From NCBI GenBank assembly GCA_009701885.1, contig WLJH01000004.1, forward strand, positions 95,455 through 159,454: a DNA stretch of 64,000 nucleotides, given 5' to 3'. The notes beneath the pieces were generated by a model. It saw only the letters and a list, made by a program, of their open reading frames with translations. It was not told the DNA's origin and searched no databases. Shown in pieces: positions 16,156 to 24,451 of the stretch. The DNA is from Actinomycetota bacterium. GTDB taxonomy: Bacteria; Actinomycetota; Actinomycetes; Propionibacteriales; Nocardioidaceae. Position numbers and translations under genes: made by a program. Numbering within the stretch: position 1 is the stretch's first letter; every line of letters begins with the position of its first letter.

Positions 16156-16830
16156 TCACTCGGAGTCGGCGTCGCCCTCGGCCGCAGCCTCGGCCGGAGC
16201 GTCGCCGGAGGCGTCCTCGTCGGAGTCCTCGCGCTCGATGCCGGCCTCGGCCTCGGCCTCCTCCAGCTCGGCCTCGAGGGCCTCGGCGGAGACCTGCTGG
16301 GCGACGTTGACCACAAGGGTCTCGGGGTCGGTCAGCAGGGTGGTGCCCGAGGGCAGGGACAGGTCGGAGGCGTAGATCAGGGTGCCGGCCTCGGCGCCCT
16401 CGACGGAGACCTCGAAGGACTCGGGGATGTGGGTCGCCTCGGCCTCGACGGAGACGGAGGCGTTCTCGGTGACGACCAGGGTCTCCGGGCCGGCCTCGCC
16501 GACCACCACGACGGGGACGTCGACGGTGACCTTCTCGCCGCGCTTGACCGCGACGAAGTCCACGTGCTCGAGCACGCGGCGGATCGGGTCGACCTGGACC
16601 TGCTTGGTCAGCGCGAGCTGGGTCGTGCCGTCGATGTCGAGCTCGAGCAGCGCGTTGGGGCCGCCGTGCTTGAGGGCCATCATCGTGTCGTGGCCCGGCA
16701 GGGTCAGGTGCTGCGGCTCGCCGCCCTGCGAGTAGACGACGGCGGGGACCTTGTGCTCGCGACGGATGCGGCGGGCGGCGCCCTTGCCGAACTCGGTGCG
16801 GACCTCGGCGGTGATCTTCTCGGTGGACAT
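16156..16830 (-). CDS. rplY: 50S ribosomal protein L25 (CTC form)
   Basis: 224 residues: the L25 domain ([20 protein letters not shown] and [18 protein letters not shown]) binds 5S rRNA. The following CTC beta domain is present ([18 protein letters not shown]), with an acidic Ala/Glu/Asp-rich tail of about 45 residues. AGGAGA lies about 5 bases before the ATG, a strong ribosome site unlike the leaderless starts nearby. The expected upstream gene prs lies about 7.6 kb away, beyond an inserted block. Confidence 0.96.
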   Translation of the reverse strand: MSTEKITAEVRTEFGKGAARRIRREHKVPAVVYSQGGEPQHLTLPGHDTMMALKHGGPNALLELDIDGTTQLALTKQVQVDPIRRVLEHVDFVAVKRGEKVTVDVPVVVVGEAGPETLVVTENASVSVEAEATHIPESFEVSVEGAEAGTLIYASDLSLPSGTTLLTDPETLVVNVAQQVSAEALEAELEEAEAEAGIEREDSDEDASGDAPAEAAAEGDADSE

Positions 16831-16833
16831 GCG

Positions 16834-16839
16834 CTCTCC
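16834..16839 (-). promoter_or_regulatory. rplY ribosome binding site
   Basis: The minus strand reads GAGGAGAGCGC then ATG. The AGGAGA core is one of the best Shine-Dalgarno matches in the window. Confidence 0.6.
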
Positions 16840-17040
16840 TCGTGCTGCGGTGCTGCTGACGTGTCGGGGGTGTGGTGCGGGCCGTACGTGGCGTGTGGGA
16901 GCCGGGCGGGCCAGGGGCGGGACGCAACAGCGCCGCGCTCCCGGTGGTGACGAGGCAGCGCGGCGCGATCTCCGCCCTGTCGATCACGGAGCCCCGCGAC
17001 CCTGCCGGACCGCGCGCTCCCTCGCCGAGGCAACCGGGGA

Positions 17041-17781
17041 ATGGTAGCCCCGAGGGCGCCCGAGTCGCGAATCGCGCTCGTGGTGGTGCTCGTCCTCGCC
17101 GTCATCGCGACGGCGCCCTTCGCGCTGATCGCGCTGGGGGTCGCACTGGCCGCCGCCATCCTGCTGCTCGACGCCGCCCTCCTGACTGTGGGTGAGGCCA
17201 CCTGGGGGGACGTGGCGTGGGACCTCGCGGGGCTCGCCCTGTCCGCCGTCGGTGGTCGCGCCACCCTGGCCCTGACCCAGCGCCTGACCACGAGCATGAA
17301 CGGGGCGATGGGCGCCATCATCACCGCGGTCCGCACCAACGCCAGTGCCAGCACCCCGACCCTGGTGCGCATGATGCAGGGCGTCCGGCTCCCCGGCTTC
17401 GGTTGGATCGGCCGCGCCGGGGACAGGGTCGCCCAGGCCCGTGTCGACGTCATCGCCAACCAGGCGGTACGCACGATCGACCTGGCCCGACCCAGCGCTC
17501 TGAGTCGCGTCCTCCACCTGGACGGCCAACCGGCCGGCAACGTGGCCCGCATCAACGCGATGCGGTCCTTCGACGTGCGGGCGGCCATGCCGATGCTGGA
17601 CGACGCCCAGCAGGTGGCGGCGCAGATCCGCAACCTCAACGTGGTGATGGCCGCGAACGACGTCGACGGGGCGATCGACCGGGTGAGCCCCATCTCGATC
17701 AACTCCCTCGCCGGTGACGCCATCGACCACTCCATCAACGAGGCTCGCCAGCTGTCCTGGCGCCTCCAGCACGCCGGCTGA
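17041..17781 (+). CDS. Membrane protein resembling the middle region of T7SS-type secreted proteins
   Basis: 246 residues, function not known. Two adjacent hydrophobic segments occupy about residues 13-50, followed by TVGEATWGDVAWDLAGLALS. This resembles, as far as I recall, the segment after the WXG/LXG-like helices in putative actinobacterial type VII-secreted polymorphic toxins. The expected N-terminal helical domain is absent: an in-frame stop at 16948 closes the frame upstream. The C-terminal 150 residues are mostly helical and have no recognised toxin motif. It is the first of four closely packed genes and is followed 12 bases later by the next. Confidence 0.7.
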   Translation: MVAPRAPESRIALVVVLVLAVIATAPFALIALGVALAAAILLLDAALLTVGEATWGDVAWDLAGLALSAVGGRATLALTQRLTTSMNGAMGAIITAVRTNASASTPTLVRMMQGVRLPGFGWIGRAGDRVAQARVDVIANQAVRTIDLARPSALSRVLHLDGQPAGNVARINAMRSFDVRAAMPMLDDAQQVAAQIRNLNVVMAANDVDGAIDRVSPISINSLAGDAIDHSINEARQLSWRLQHAG

Positions 17782-17793
17782 GAGGCTGACCCG

Positions 17794-19038
17794 GTGCTCA
17801 GACGTTCCCGCGGTCGTGGTCCCGGTGCCGACCGCGACGACCGGGGAGCGGGGTCGCCCACCCGGGAGCCCCGCATGTTCCCGTCCACCGGAACCGGTGC
17901 GGGGGTGCTCGCGGTGCGCCACCGACAGGTGCACGTCGACGACGACGGCAGCCTGGCTGTCGGGGACGGGTCGGGTCGGGAGGTGCTCGCACCGCCGGGC
18001 AGTCTCGTCCGGGCTGTCCTGGTCCCGGACCCGTCGTACCCCGAGCTCGGCCTCCTCGACCACGACGGCCCGCGCGTGCGTCTGCCCCTGTGGCGCTACA
18101 CCGACGCCGTGAACGTCCTCGGGTCCGACGAGCTGCTGCTCCATGCCACGGGGGCCTCCGCGCTCACGCGGGCGCTCGGGCTGGGCATCGCCCCCGCGTC
18201 CGCCGCGGACCGTCAGGCGCTGCGCCGTGTCGCGGCACTGGACCCGCACCGTCCGGCACGCCATCGCGGCGACGTGGTCCTGCTGATGATCGCTCTGGTC
18301 CTGCTCGTGTTCCCGGCCGTCGCCGCGCTCGCGGTCGCACCCTGGGCGCTCGTCCCCGTCGTGCTCCTCGCCGCGGGGCTCGCAGCCGGTCCGACGCTGC
18401 GCCTGGTGCGCAGGAGGGCGACTCTCCTCGAGGCCGTCACCGGGCTCCCGGACCTGCCCGGCGCCTCGTCCGTGGCACCGACCCACCCCTCCGCGGTCCG
18501 CCAGCGCACGCTGGCGCGGACGCTGGTCTCCCCCCGTCGCGTCGTCGTGCACCACCACGGACGCGAGACCTGGTTGCCCGGTCCGGCCGCAGGCGGGGTG
18601 ACGCGACTGCTGCGGACCCCGGACCTGCTGCTGTGGCAGGACCGGCGGGGCATCACGCTCGCCGCGTCTGCCGGCGGCTGGGCGGAGGACCCGACCGAGC
18701 TCGAGCGCGCCTGCCGCCGCGCCGGCATCGAGGTCGCCGTGGACGAGACGCCGTTCCCGGTCCACGCCGTGGGCAGCCCGGAGGCGTGGCCCGCGCACGA
18801 GGGCTTCGGACGGCCACCCGTCCGCGGCGCGGCGCCCGACTCCGACCTCTGGGTGCCCTCCCTGCTGGCCTTCGTGGTGCCGGCCCTCGTGGTGGAGGGT
18901 CTCCTGTGCGCTCTCGCGCACCCGGTCGCAGCCCTCTCCGCGGTGCCGGGTGCCGCCCTGGCCGTGGTGTGGGTCGGTTCCGGCCGACGCGTCCGCGCCT
19001 GGCAGCGGGGCGAAGCGGCACGGGGGGACCTCTCGTGA
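17794..19038 (+). CDS. Uncharacterised polytopic membrane protein
   Basis: 414 residues from GTG. A soluble N-terminal part of about 150 residues (beta-rich; VRHRQVHVDDDGSLAVGDGS) is followed by two membrane segments at about 160-200, a soluble middle domain, and two more membrane segments at about 350-395, then a short basic tail. I do not recognise a family. Its stop overlaps the next start (GTGA). Context suggests it works with the proteins encoded either side, perhaps at the membrane. Confidence 0.75.
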   Translation: MLRRSRGRGPGADRDDRGAGSPTREPRMFPSTGTGAGVLAVRHRQVHVDDDGSLAVGDGSGREVLAPPGSLVRAVLVPDPSYPELGLLDHDGPRVRLPLWRYTDAVNVLGSDELLLHATGASALTRALGLGIAPASAADRQALRRVAALDPHRPARHRGDVVLLMIALVLLVFPAVAALAVAPWALVPVVLLAAGLAAGPTLRLVRRRATLLEAVTGLPDLPGASSVAPTHPSAVRQRTLARTLVSPRRVVVHHHGRETWLPGPAAGGVTRLLRTPDLLLWQDRRGITLAASAGGWAEDPTELERACRRAGIEVAVDETPFPVHAVGSPEAWPAHEGFGRPPVRGAAPDSDLWVPSLLAFVVPALVVEGLLCALAHPVAALSAVPGAALAVVWVGSGRRVRAWQRGEAARGDLS

Positions 19039-19634
19039 ATCACGATCCCCACGCGTCCATCGGTGACCTCCAGGTCCACGGCCTGGCGCGCTGGCTACCC
19101 GTCCCCCTGGACGACGTGGATCGCGAGCGCTGCGCGCGCCGGATGCTCGACCTGCTGGACCGCGCCGACGCCTCGGCCGACCGGGACGCGGCAGAGCAGC
19201 TCGCCGACCTGGTCCTCTCCGTGGCCGAGCAGAGCGATCCCGAGGACGACGTCCTCCCCCTCCTCGCCTGGGCCTACCTCGCCGAGATCGGCCACTTCTC
19301 CCCCGTGGCCGTGGCATGGCTGCGCATCATCCGCACCGAGGTCGACGATCCCGTCCAGGTGGTCGCCTGGCTCAGCCAGGGCTCGGAGCTCCTCGAGCCT
19401 CCCACGGTGGACGAGCTGGACACCCCCATGGGACGGGCCACGGCGCTCCAGCTGCGCATAGCCAGCCCGGGCCTGGACCAGCCACGTCGGGTCCAGGATC
19501 TCTCGGCGGTCCTCTGGCTGCGACCCGACCCCGGCTTCGCGCTCCTGCTCATGGGCCACGTCGAGGACCTCGTGCACGCATCGGCCTTCTCGCACGCGCT
19601 GCGCGAGCTGGCCGAGGGGGTGAGCGGGCTGTGA
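19035..19634 (+). CDS. Uncharacterised soluble protein
   Basis: 199 residues from the GTG that overlaps the previous stop. The protein is acidic, Leu/Ala-rich and predicted mostly helical (RRMLDLLDRADASADRD, AEQLADLVLSVAEQSDPEDD). It has no signal peptide or membrane segment and no motif I recognise. A longer open frame exists upstream, but it runs antiparallel to the sense of the membrane-protein gene and was rejected. Stop and next start overlap by 4 bases. Confidence 0.75.
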   Translation: MNHDPHASIGDLQVHGLARWLPVPLDDVDRERCARRMLDLLDRADASADRDAAEQLADLVLSVAEQSDPEDDVLPLLAWAYLAEIGHFSPVAVAWLRIIRTEVDDPVQVVAWLSQGSELLEPPTVDELDTPMGRATALQLRIASPGLDQPRRVQDLSAVLWLRPDPGFALLLMGHVEDLVHASAFSHALRELAEGVSGL

Positions 19635-20251
19635 GCGAGGTGACGACCGACGACACGGTGCTGCCGATCGCCGGAAAGCCGTGGGAGCTCATGCTTCCTC
19701 CCGGCTGGTGGACCATCCCGACTCGGGCCGAGGAGAGCCGGACCAGCATCGTCCGGTTGCTCGACCACACCTTCCGCGGGACCGCACGCGACGAGCTGGT
19801 GACTCGGCGCATCGAGATCGATCGCGAGCTCACGCAAGCCGTCGCCCGGGCGGGCCAGCAGGGCGCCACCCATGTACACACCCTGGTCCGACCGGTTCGC
19901 GGAGTCCCGGTCAGCGCCACGCTGGTGGTCACCCCGGTCACCATCGGCCCGGCCCAGGACGTCGCGGAGGCCTTCGCCCACGTGCTCGACTCCGGGGGCG
20001 GCGTGCTCGAGCACGGCAGCGTCAGCCTCGCAGGACGCCCCGCCCTGCGGCGCGTGCGGCGCACCCCCATGACCGTCGAGGTCGCCGGGAGCGAGGTCTC
20101 GAGGTGGCAGACGGGCGTCGACTACGTCGTCGACCTCGGCGGGGACTCCCTGCTGATGCCGGGGTTCACCACCCTCACCGACCAGGTGCGCGAGGACATG
20201 GTCGCTCTGTTCGACGCGATGGCCGGCACCCTTCGTCAGCGCACCTCCTGA
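19631..20251 (+). CDS. Uncharacterised protein, last gene of four-gene cassette
   Basis: 206 residues from GTG. It begins with VLPIAGKPWELMLPPGWWTI and continues as an alpha/beta protein with LVRPVRGVPVSATLVVTPV and SLLMPGFTTLTDQVREDMV. The LPPGWW opening followed by short strands resembles proteins encoded beside actinobacterial T7SS substrates, but I cannot name a family. No signal peptide is seen. It is coupled to the gene upstream by GTGA, and pepN begins 40 bases later from its own promoter. Confidence 0.75.
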   Translation: MSEVTTDDTVLPIAGKPWELMLPPGWWTIPTRAEESRTSIVRLLDHTFRGTARDELVTRRIEIDRELTQAVARAGQQGATHVHTLVRPVRGVPVSATLVVTPVTIGPAQDVAEAFAHVLDSGGGVLEHGSVSLAGRPALRRVRRTPMTVEVAGSEVSRWQTGVDYVVDLGGDSLLMPGFTTLTDQVREDMVALFDAMAGTLRQRTS

Positions 20252-20279
20252 CTCCTGTCGAGCCGACGACCCGCCCACC

Positions 20280-20285
20280 TAGGGT
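20280..20285 (+). promoter_or_regulatory. -10 box of pepN
   Basis: TAGGGT, then CGGGGC, then the ATG at 20292. The same 12-base string precedes the polymerase gene at 40976 on the other strand. Confidence 0.6.
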
Positions 20286-20291
20286 CGGGGC

Positions 20292-22736
20292 ATGTCTCTC
20301 ACGCTGGCCGAGGCCCGGGACCGCGCGGCCGCCGTCACGGTCGAGTCCTACGCGATCGACCTCGACCTCACGGGCTGGGACCGAGGGCACTTCGCGTGCC
20401 GCACCCGGGTGCGCTTCAAGACCAGTACCGAGCGGACCTTCCTCGAGCTCACGGCGGCGCGAGACGTGTCGGTCGACTGCGACGCCAGCCCCCTCACCTG
20501 GACATACGACGGCCGCCGCATCGCCCTGGACGGCCTGCCGGTCGGGGAGCCGGTCGAGGTGGTCGTCCGGGCCGAGGTGCCCTACGTCAGCGACGGCGAC
20601 GGCATGCACCTCATGACCGACCCCGAGGACGGCGAGACCTACGTCTCGGCGTACCTCTCCCTCGACGTGGCGCAGCGCGTCTTCCCCTGCTTCGACCAGC
20701 CCGACCTGAAGGCGACCTTCGACCTGGCGGTGACTGCCGACCCGCGATGGACCGTGCTCGCCAACGGCCGGGTCCGCGAGCACGACGAGGCGGCCGGGCG
20801 CTGGCGGTTCGCGACCACGCCCCGCATCTGTCCCAGCCTCTTCGTGGTCTGCGCGGGGCCGTGGCACTCGGTGACCTGGGAGCACGCCGGGCTGCCCTTC
20901 GGCTGGCACGCGCGCGCCTCGCTCGCCGCCGAGCTCGACCGCGACGCCGAGGAGCTGCGCCGCACGACGACCGACTGCTTCGACCACTACGCGACGCTCT
21001 TCGACCAGCCCTACCCCTTCGACTCCTACGACCAGCTCTTCGGCCCCGGCCACAACTGGGGTGCGATGGAGACGCCGGGATGCGTCACCTACCGGGACGA
21101 GTACCTCCCGCGCGGACGCGTCACCGACCACCAGCGCGCAGCGCGGGCGACCGTGATCGCCCACGAGATGGCGCACATGTGGTTCGGCAACCTCGTGACG
21201 ATGCGCTGGTGGGAGGACACCTGGCTCAACGAGTCCTTCGCCGACTACATGGGCTACCGCGTCGCCGATGACGGAGCGGGCTTCGCCGGCGCCCTCGTCG
21301 CGCACGAGTCCTCGCGCAAGCCCGGCGCCTACACCGCCGACGAGCGCCGCTCCACCCACCCGGTGGCGCCCGCGCCCGAGGACGTCCCCGACGTCGACGC
21401 CGCCTTCGCCAACTTCGACGCCATCTCCTACTCCAAGGGCAACTCCTGCCTGCGCCAGCTCGTCACCTGGCTCGGCGACGAGGACTTCCTCGCCGGGGTC
21501 AACGCGCACCTGACCCGGCACGCCTTCGGCAACGCCACGCTCGACGACCTCGTCACGGCCCTCGACGAGGCCTCCCCGCGCGACGTCCGCGCGTGGGCCG
21601 AGGCCTGGCTGCGGCGGCCGGGCTTCGACACCGTCGCGGTCGAGCGGGACGCCGACGGCACCCCGGTGCTGGTGCGGGAGGGCTCGCGCCCCCACCGCTT
21701 CTCGGTCACGGCGTACGCCGCGGACGGCTCCGTCGCCGGCGAGCGGCTCGTCGACCTGGCCGACGCAGCGCTCCCCCTGCCGGACTGGGCCGGTCTCGCC
21801 GTCGTTCCCAACAGCCGCGGCGAGTCCTTCGTCCGGCTGCGCCTGGACGACCACTCCGCAACCTTCGTCCGGCAGCGCCTCTCCGACGTCACCGACGAGC
21901 TGCAGCGCGCCGTGCTGTGGGCGCACTGCTTCGACGAGGTCCGCACCGGTGCCCTGCCCGTGCCGGCGTACGCCGACCTGGTGGCCGCCCACCTGCCCCG
22001 CGAGCCGCACGCAGCGCTTGTGGCCGCCGTGCTCGACCGCACCCTCGGACCGGTCCGCACCAGGGTCGCCACCGCCGACGCCGTGCCGGCCCTCGCCGAC
22101 GCCGTGGCCGCCGCCTGCGCCGCCGGTCTCTCGGGTGGCCCCGGCGCCGAGGACGAGCAGGTGGCCATCGCCCTGGTCCGCGGTCTGGTGTCCACGACCC
22201 GCGACCCCTCGCTGCTGGAGCGCTGGCTCGCCGCCGGCCGCACGGACACCGGTCCGGTCGGCGGGGTCGACCTCGACCCGTCCCTGCGCTGGTCGACCCT
22301 GGCCCGCCTGGCCGCGCTGGGCGCGATCGACGCCGATCGGATCGAGGCCGCCCGGGTCGCCGACGGCTCCTTCGCCGGCGACCTCGGGGCGGCGCGGGCC
22401 CTCGCGGCCCGCCCCACCGCCGAGGCCAAAGCCGAGGCGTGGGCGGCGATGACCGAGCCCGACGTCTCCAACCGGCTCTTCGAGTCGCTGGCCCTCGGCC
22501 TCTGGGACGCCGAGCGCCCCGACCTGTGCGCGCCGTACGTCGAGGCCTACCTCGACGCCGGCCCCGACATCGCCCGCCGGCGTGGCCAGGGCTTCAGCCT
22601 CGTCCTGGGCCGCAACGCCTTCCCCGCCCTGGCCCTCAGCGCCGACCAGCGGTCACGACTGGCGGAGGTGCTGGCCGCTGACGTGCCCACCGTCCTGGCG
22701 CGTCAGTGGAACGACGCGCTGGACGACCTGGGCTGA
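20292..22736 (+). CDS. pepN: Aminopeptidase N (M1 family)
   Basis: 814 residues. The zinc site HEMAHMWFGN begins near residue 291, with the third ligand Glu 18 residues on in WLNESFADYMG. The exopeptidase motif reads GAMETPG, where most M1 enzymes have GAMEN; the variant is the normal form in actinobacterial PepN as I know it. The C-terminal half is the ERAP1-like helical domain. It removes N-terminal residues from peptides in the cytoplasm. ATG at 20292 follows a -10 box by 6 bases. Confidence 0.95.
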   Translation: MSLTLAEARDRAAAVTVESYAIDLDLTGWDRGHFACRTRVRFKTSTERTFLELTAARDVSVDCDASPLTWTYDGRRIALDGLPVGEPVEVVVRAEVPYVSDGDGMHLMTDPEDGETYVSAYLSLDVAQRVFPCFDQPDLKATFDLAVTADPRWTVLANGRVREHDEAAGRWRFATTPRICPSLFVVCAGPWHSVTWEHAGLPFGWHARASLAAELDRDAEELRRTTTDCFDHYATLFDQPYPFDSYDQLFGPGHNWGAMETPGCVTYRDEYLPRGRVTDHQRAARATVIAHEMAHMWFGNLVTMRWWEDTWLNESFADYMGYRVADDGAGFAGALVAHESSRKPGAYTADERRSTHPVAPAPEDVPDVDAAFANFDAISYSKGNSCLRQLVTWLGDEDFLAGVNAHLTRHAFGNATLDDLVTALDEASPRDVRAWAEAWLRRPGFDTVAVERDADGTPVLVREGSRPHRFSVTAYAADGSVAGERLVDLADAALPLPDWAGLAVVPNSRGESFVRLRLDDHSATFVRQRLSDVTDELQRAVLWAHCFDEVRTGALPVPAYADLVAAHLPREPHAALVAAVLDRTLGPVRTRVATADAVPALADAVAAACAAGLSGGPGAEDEQVAIALVRGLVSTTRDPSLLERWLAAGRTDTGPVGGVDLDPSLRWSTLARLAALGAIDADRIEAARVADGSFAGDLGAARALAARPTAEAKAEAWAAMTEPDVSNRLFESLALGLWDAERPDLCAPYVEAYLDAGPDIARRRGQGFSLVLGRNAFPALALSADQRSRLAEVLAADVPTVLARQWNDALDDLG

Positions 22737-22896
22737 GCCTCGATCTACCGATGGTCGCCGTCGCGAGCGGCACCAGACGGGTGCGCTGGCAAGGCGGAGC
22801 GCCGAAGGCGGGCCCCCAGGCCCGTCGAGGCGTGACAACGCCGCCAGGGCGCCCGGATGGTGTCGCGGAGCAGGCGAGAATCGGTGGATCGAGGCT
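22736..22896. repeat. 161-bp hairpin repeat, copy 1
   Basis: The unit is bounded by inverted ends AGCCTCGATCTACCGAT and ATCGGTGGATCGAGGCT (17 bp, one mismatch). The inner halves are also diverged inverted copies of each other, so the whole unit can fold into a long imperfect hairpin. It begins in the last base of the pepN stop and is directly followed by copy 2 after one base. It is non-coding as judged by position between convergent genes. Confidence 0.85.
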
Positions 22897-22897
22897 G

Positions 22898-23058
22898 AGC
22901 CTGGATCCACCGATGGTCGCCGTCGCGAGCGGCACCAGATGGGTGGCCTGGCAAGGCGCCCGACGCGAAGGCCTGCTGGGTGCCCGTCGAGCGTCGGCAA
23001 CGCAGCCAGGGCGCCCAGATGGTGTCGCGCAGCAGGCGAGAATCGGTGGATCCAGGCT
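22898..23058. repeat. 161-bp hairpin repeat, copy 2
   Basis: The same length and layout as copy 1, with perfect 17-bp inverted ends AGCCTGGATCCACCGAT and ATCGGTGGATCCAGGCT. Compared with copy 1 the C-G pair at position 6 of the stem has become G-C on both sides, a compensatory change. The centre differs more than the ends. The pair fills the convergent gap between pepN and qorB and may also stop transcription from both sides. Confidence 0.85.
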
Positions 23059-23079
23059 GAGGGTCCGGCGGGGCTCGGT

Positions 23080-23934
23080 TCAGACCAGCGCCTCCTCGAC
23101 CGCCTGGCGCAGGTCGGTGGCCGGGCGGCCGAGCAGCGTCTCGAGGTCGGTCGTCGGGACCAGCAGCTCGCCGTCAGCGATGCCCCTGTCGACATCGGCG
23201 AGCACGGCATCCATCGGGGCGGGCACGCCGGCACCGGCGAGGATCTGCTGGAGCTGCTCGACCGGCACGTCGGTGTAGGTGATCTCCTGGCCGATGGTCT
23301 CGCCGATGACCGCGGCGACCTCGGCCAGCGTGCGGGCCTCGCCGCCGAGTTCGTAGACCTTCCCCAGGTGGCCGTCGGTGGTGAGCACCACGGCCGCCGC
23401 CTCGGCGTACTCGCGGCGCGGGGCGAGGGAGACCCGCCCCTCGCCGGCGGCTCCGACCATCCCGTGAGCCCGGTAGGTCTCGACCTGGGCGGTGTAGTTC
23501 TCGACGTACCACGCGTTGCGCAGCACGGTGTGCGGCACGCCTGAGGTCTCGAGCAGCTCCTCGGTGGTGGCGTGGTCGGCCAGCAGCTGCACCGACGAGC
23601 CCCGCGCGTGCGGGCCCGAGGTGTAGACGAGCTGCTCGACACCGGCCTCGCGTGCGGCCTCGACGACCCTGCGGTGCTGCTCGACGCGGCCGGGCTCGGT
23701 CCCGGACACCAGCAGCACGGCGGCGGCGCCGCGCACGGCGTCGGCGACGGCTGCCTCGTCGTCGCGGTCGACTCCGAGGACCTGCACGCCACGATCGGCG
23801 AGGTCGGCGAGCCGCTCCGTGGCGCGCCCGGTGGCGCGGATGTCGGAGGGGGCGACGCCGCGCTCGAGGAGCGCCTCGACCGCGAGGCGTCCGAGGTGGC
23901 CGGTGGCTCCGATGACGGTGATGGTGCGGGACAT
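23080..23934 (-). CDS. NAD(P)-binding quinone oxidoreductase, QorB/YtfG-like
   Basis: 284 residues of the atypical SDR family. It opens ITVIGATGHLGRLAVEALL (dinucleotide loop GxxGxxG) and shows VLRNAWYVENYTAQVETY and GHLGKVYELGG, close to what I recall of E. coli QorB (YtfG), an NADPH:quinone reductase. It is divergent from an HxlR-family regulator, as ytfG is from ytfH. GAGAGGAA precedes the ATG by about 8 bases. The shared promoter holds a perfect palindrome at 23991. Confidence 0.88.
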   Translation of the reverse strand: MSRTITVIGATGHLGRLAVEALLERGVAPSDIRATGRATERLADLADRGVQVLGVDRDDEAAVADAVRGAAAVLLVSGTEPGRVEQHRRVVEAAREAGVEQLVYTSGPHARGSSVQLLADHATTEELLETSGVPHTVLRNAWYVENYTAQVETYRAHGMVGAAGEGRVSLAPRREYAEAAAVVLTTDGHLGKVYELGGEARTLAEVAAVIGETIGQEITYTDVPVEQLQQILAGAGVPAPMDAVLADVDRGIADGELLVPTTDLETLLGRPATDLRQAVEEALV

Positions 23935-23990
23935 GGGTGGTTCCTCTCGTGGGTGACGCTGACACCCCCACCAACCGGACCCAGCAGCCC

Positions 23991-24011
23991 CTACTTCCCT
24001 TTCGGAAGTAG
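23991..24011. promoter_or_regulatory. Palindromic operator in qorB/hxlR intergenic region
   Basis: CTACTTCC, a 5-base spacer CTTTC, then GGAAGTAG: a perfect 8-bp inverted repeat. ACTT/AAGT half-sites of this type occur in operators of DUF24/HxlR regulators. It lies 57 bases before the reductase gene and 42 before the regulator gene, well placed to control both. Confidence 0.7.
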
Positions 24012-24052
24012 GCACCTTGAAGTGCCGCGGTTACCTGAGGGATAGTGAGGAC

Positions 24053-24421
24053 GTGAGCACGGCACCGATCGCGGACCCCTACGCCGCCGCCTGCCCGACG
24101 CGCACGGTCCTGGACCGGATCGGCGACCGCTGGACGGTACTGGTCCTCCTGCTGCTCGCCGAGCGCACCTGCCGGTTCACCGAGCTGCAGCGCCGGATCG
24201 AGGGCGTGAGCCCGAAGGTGCTGACCCAGGTGCTGCGCGCGCTCGAGCGCGACGGCCTGGTCACCCGCGAGGTGCACGCGGAGGTGCCCCCGCGGGTGGA
24301 GTACAGCCTCACGTCGCTCGGCGGCACGCTGGTGCAGGCCGTCGCCGGGCTCGACGCGTGGGCGCGCGCCCACATCGACGAGGTGGAGCGGTCGCGGGCG
24401 GCGTACGACGCTCGCGCCTGA
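24053..24421 (+). CDS. HxlR-family transcriptional regulator
   Basis: 122 residues. Winged helix of the HxlR/DUF24 type: CPTRTVLDRIGDRWTVLVLL, then RFTELQRRIEGVSPKVLTQV (recognition helix) and PPRVEYSLTSLG (wing). The Cys in AACPTRT is the position that senses quinones or electrophiles in YodB, CatR and related proteins. It probably represses the divergent quinone reductase. GTG at 24053 is chosen over ATG at 24017 because GATAGT lies 6 bases before it and the family normally starts near there. Confidence 0.9.
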   Translation: MSTAPIADPYAAACPTRTVLDRIGDRWTVLVLLLLAERTCRFTELQRRIEGVSPKVLTQVLRALERDGLVTREVHAEVPPRVEYSLTSLGGTLVQAVAGLDAWARAHIDEVERSRAAYDARA

Positions 24422-24451
24422 CGTCCGGGCGCGCAGGCGCCGGGGGCAGCC

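Noticed and set aside
17041-17781. Calling the first cassette gene a WXG100 or LXG protein
   Set aside because: No WXG helix pair is present; only the downstream segment resembles such proteins.
18090-19034. N-terminal extension of the third cassette gene
   Set aside because: It lies in another frame over the membrane-protein gene; the GTGA overlap at 19035 gives a better start.
22706-23278. A 190-codon open frame on the plus strand through the hairpin repeats
   Set aside because: Its translation repeats because the DNA repeats, it runs from the pepN 3' end into the antisense of qorB, and it has no start signal.
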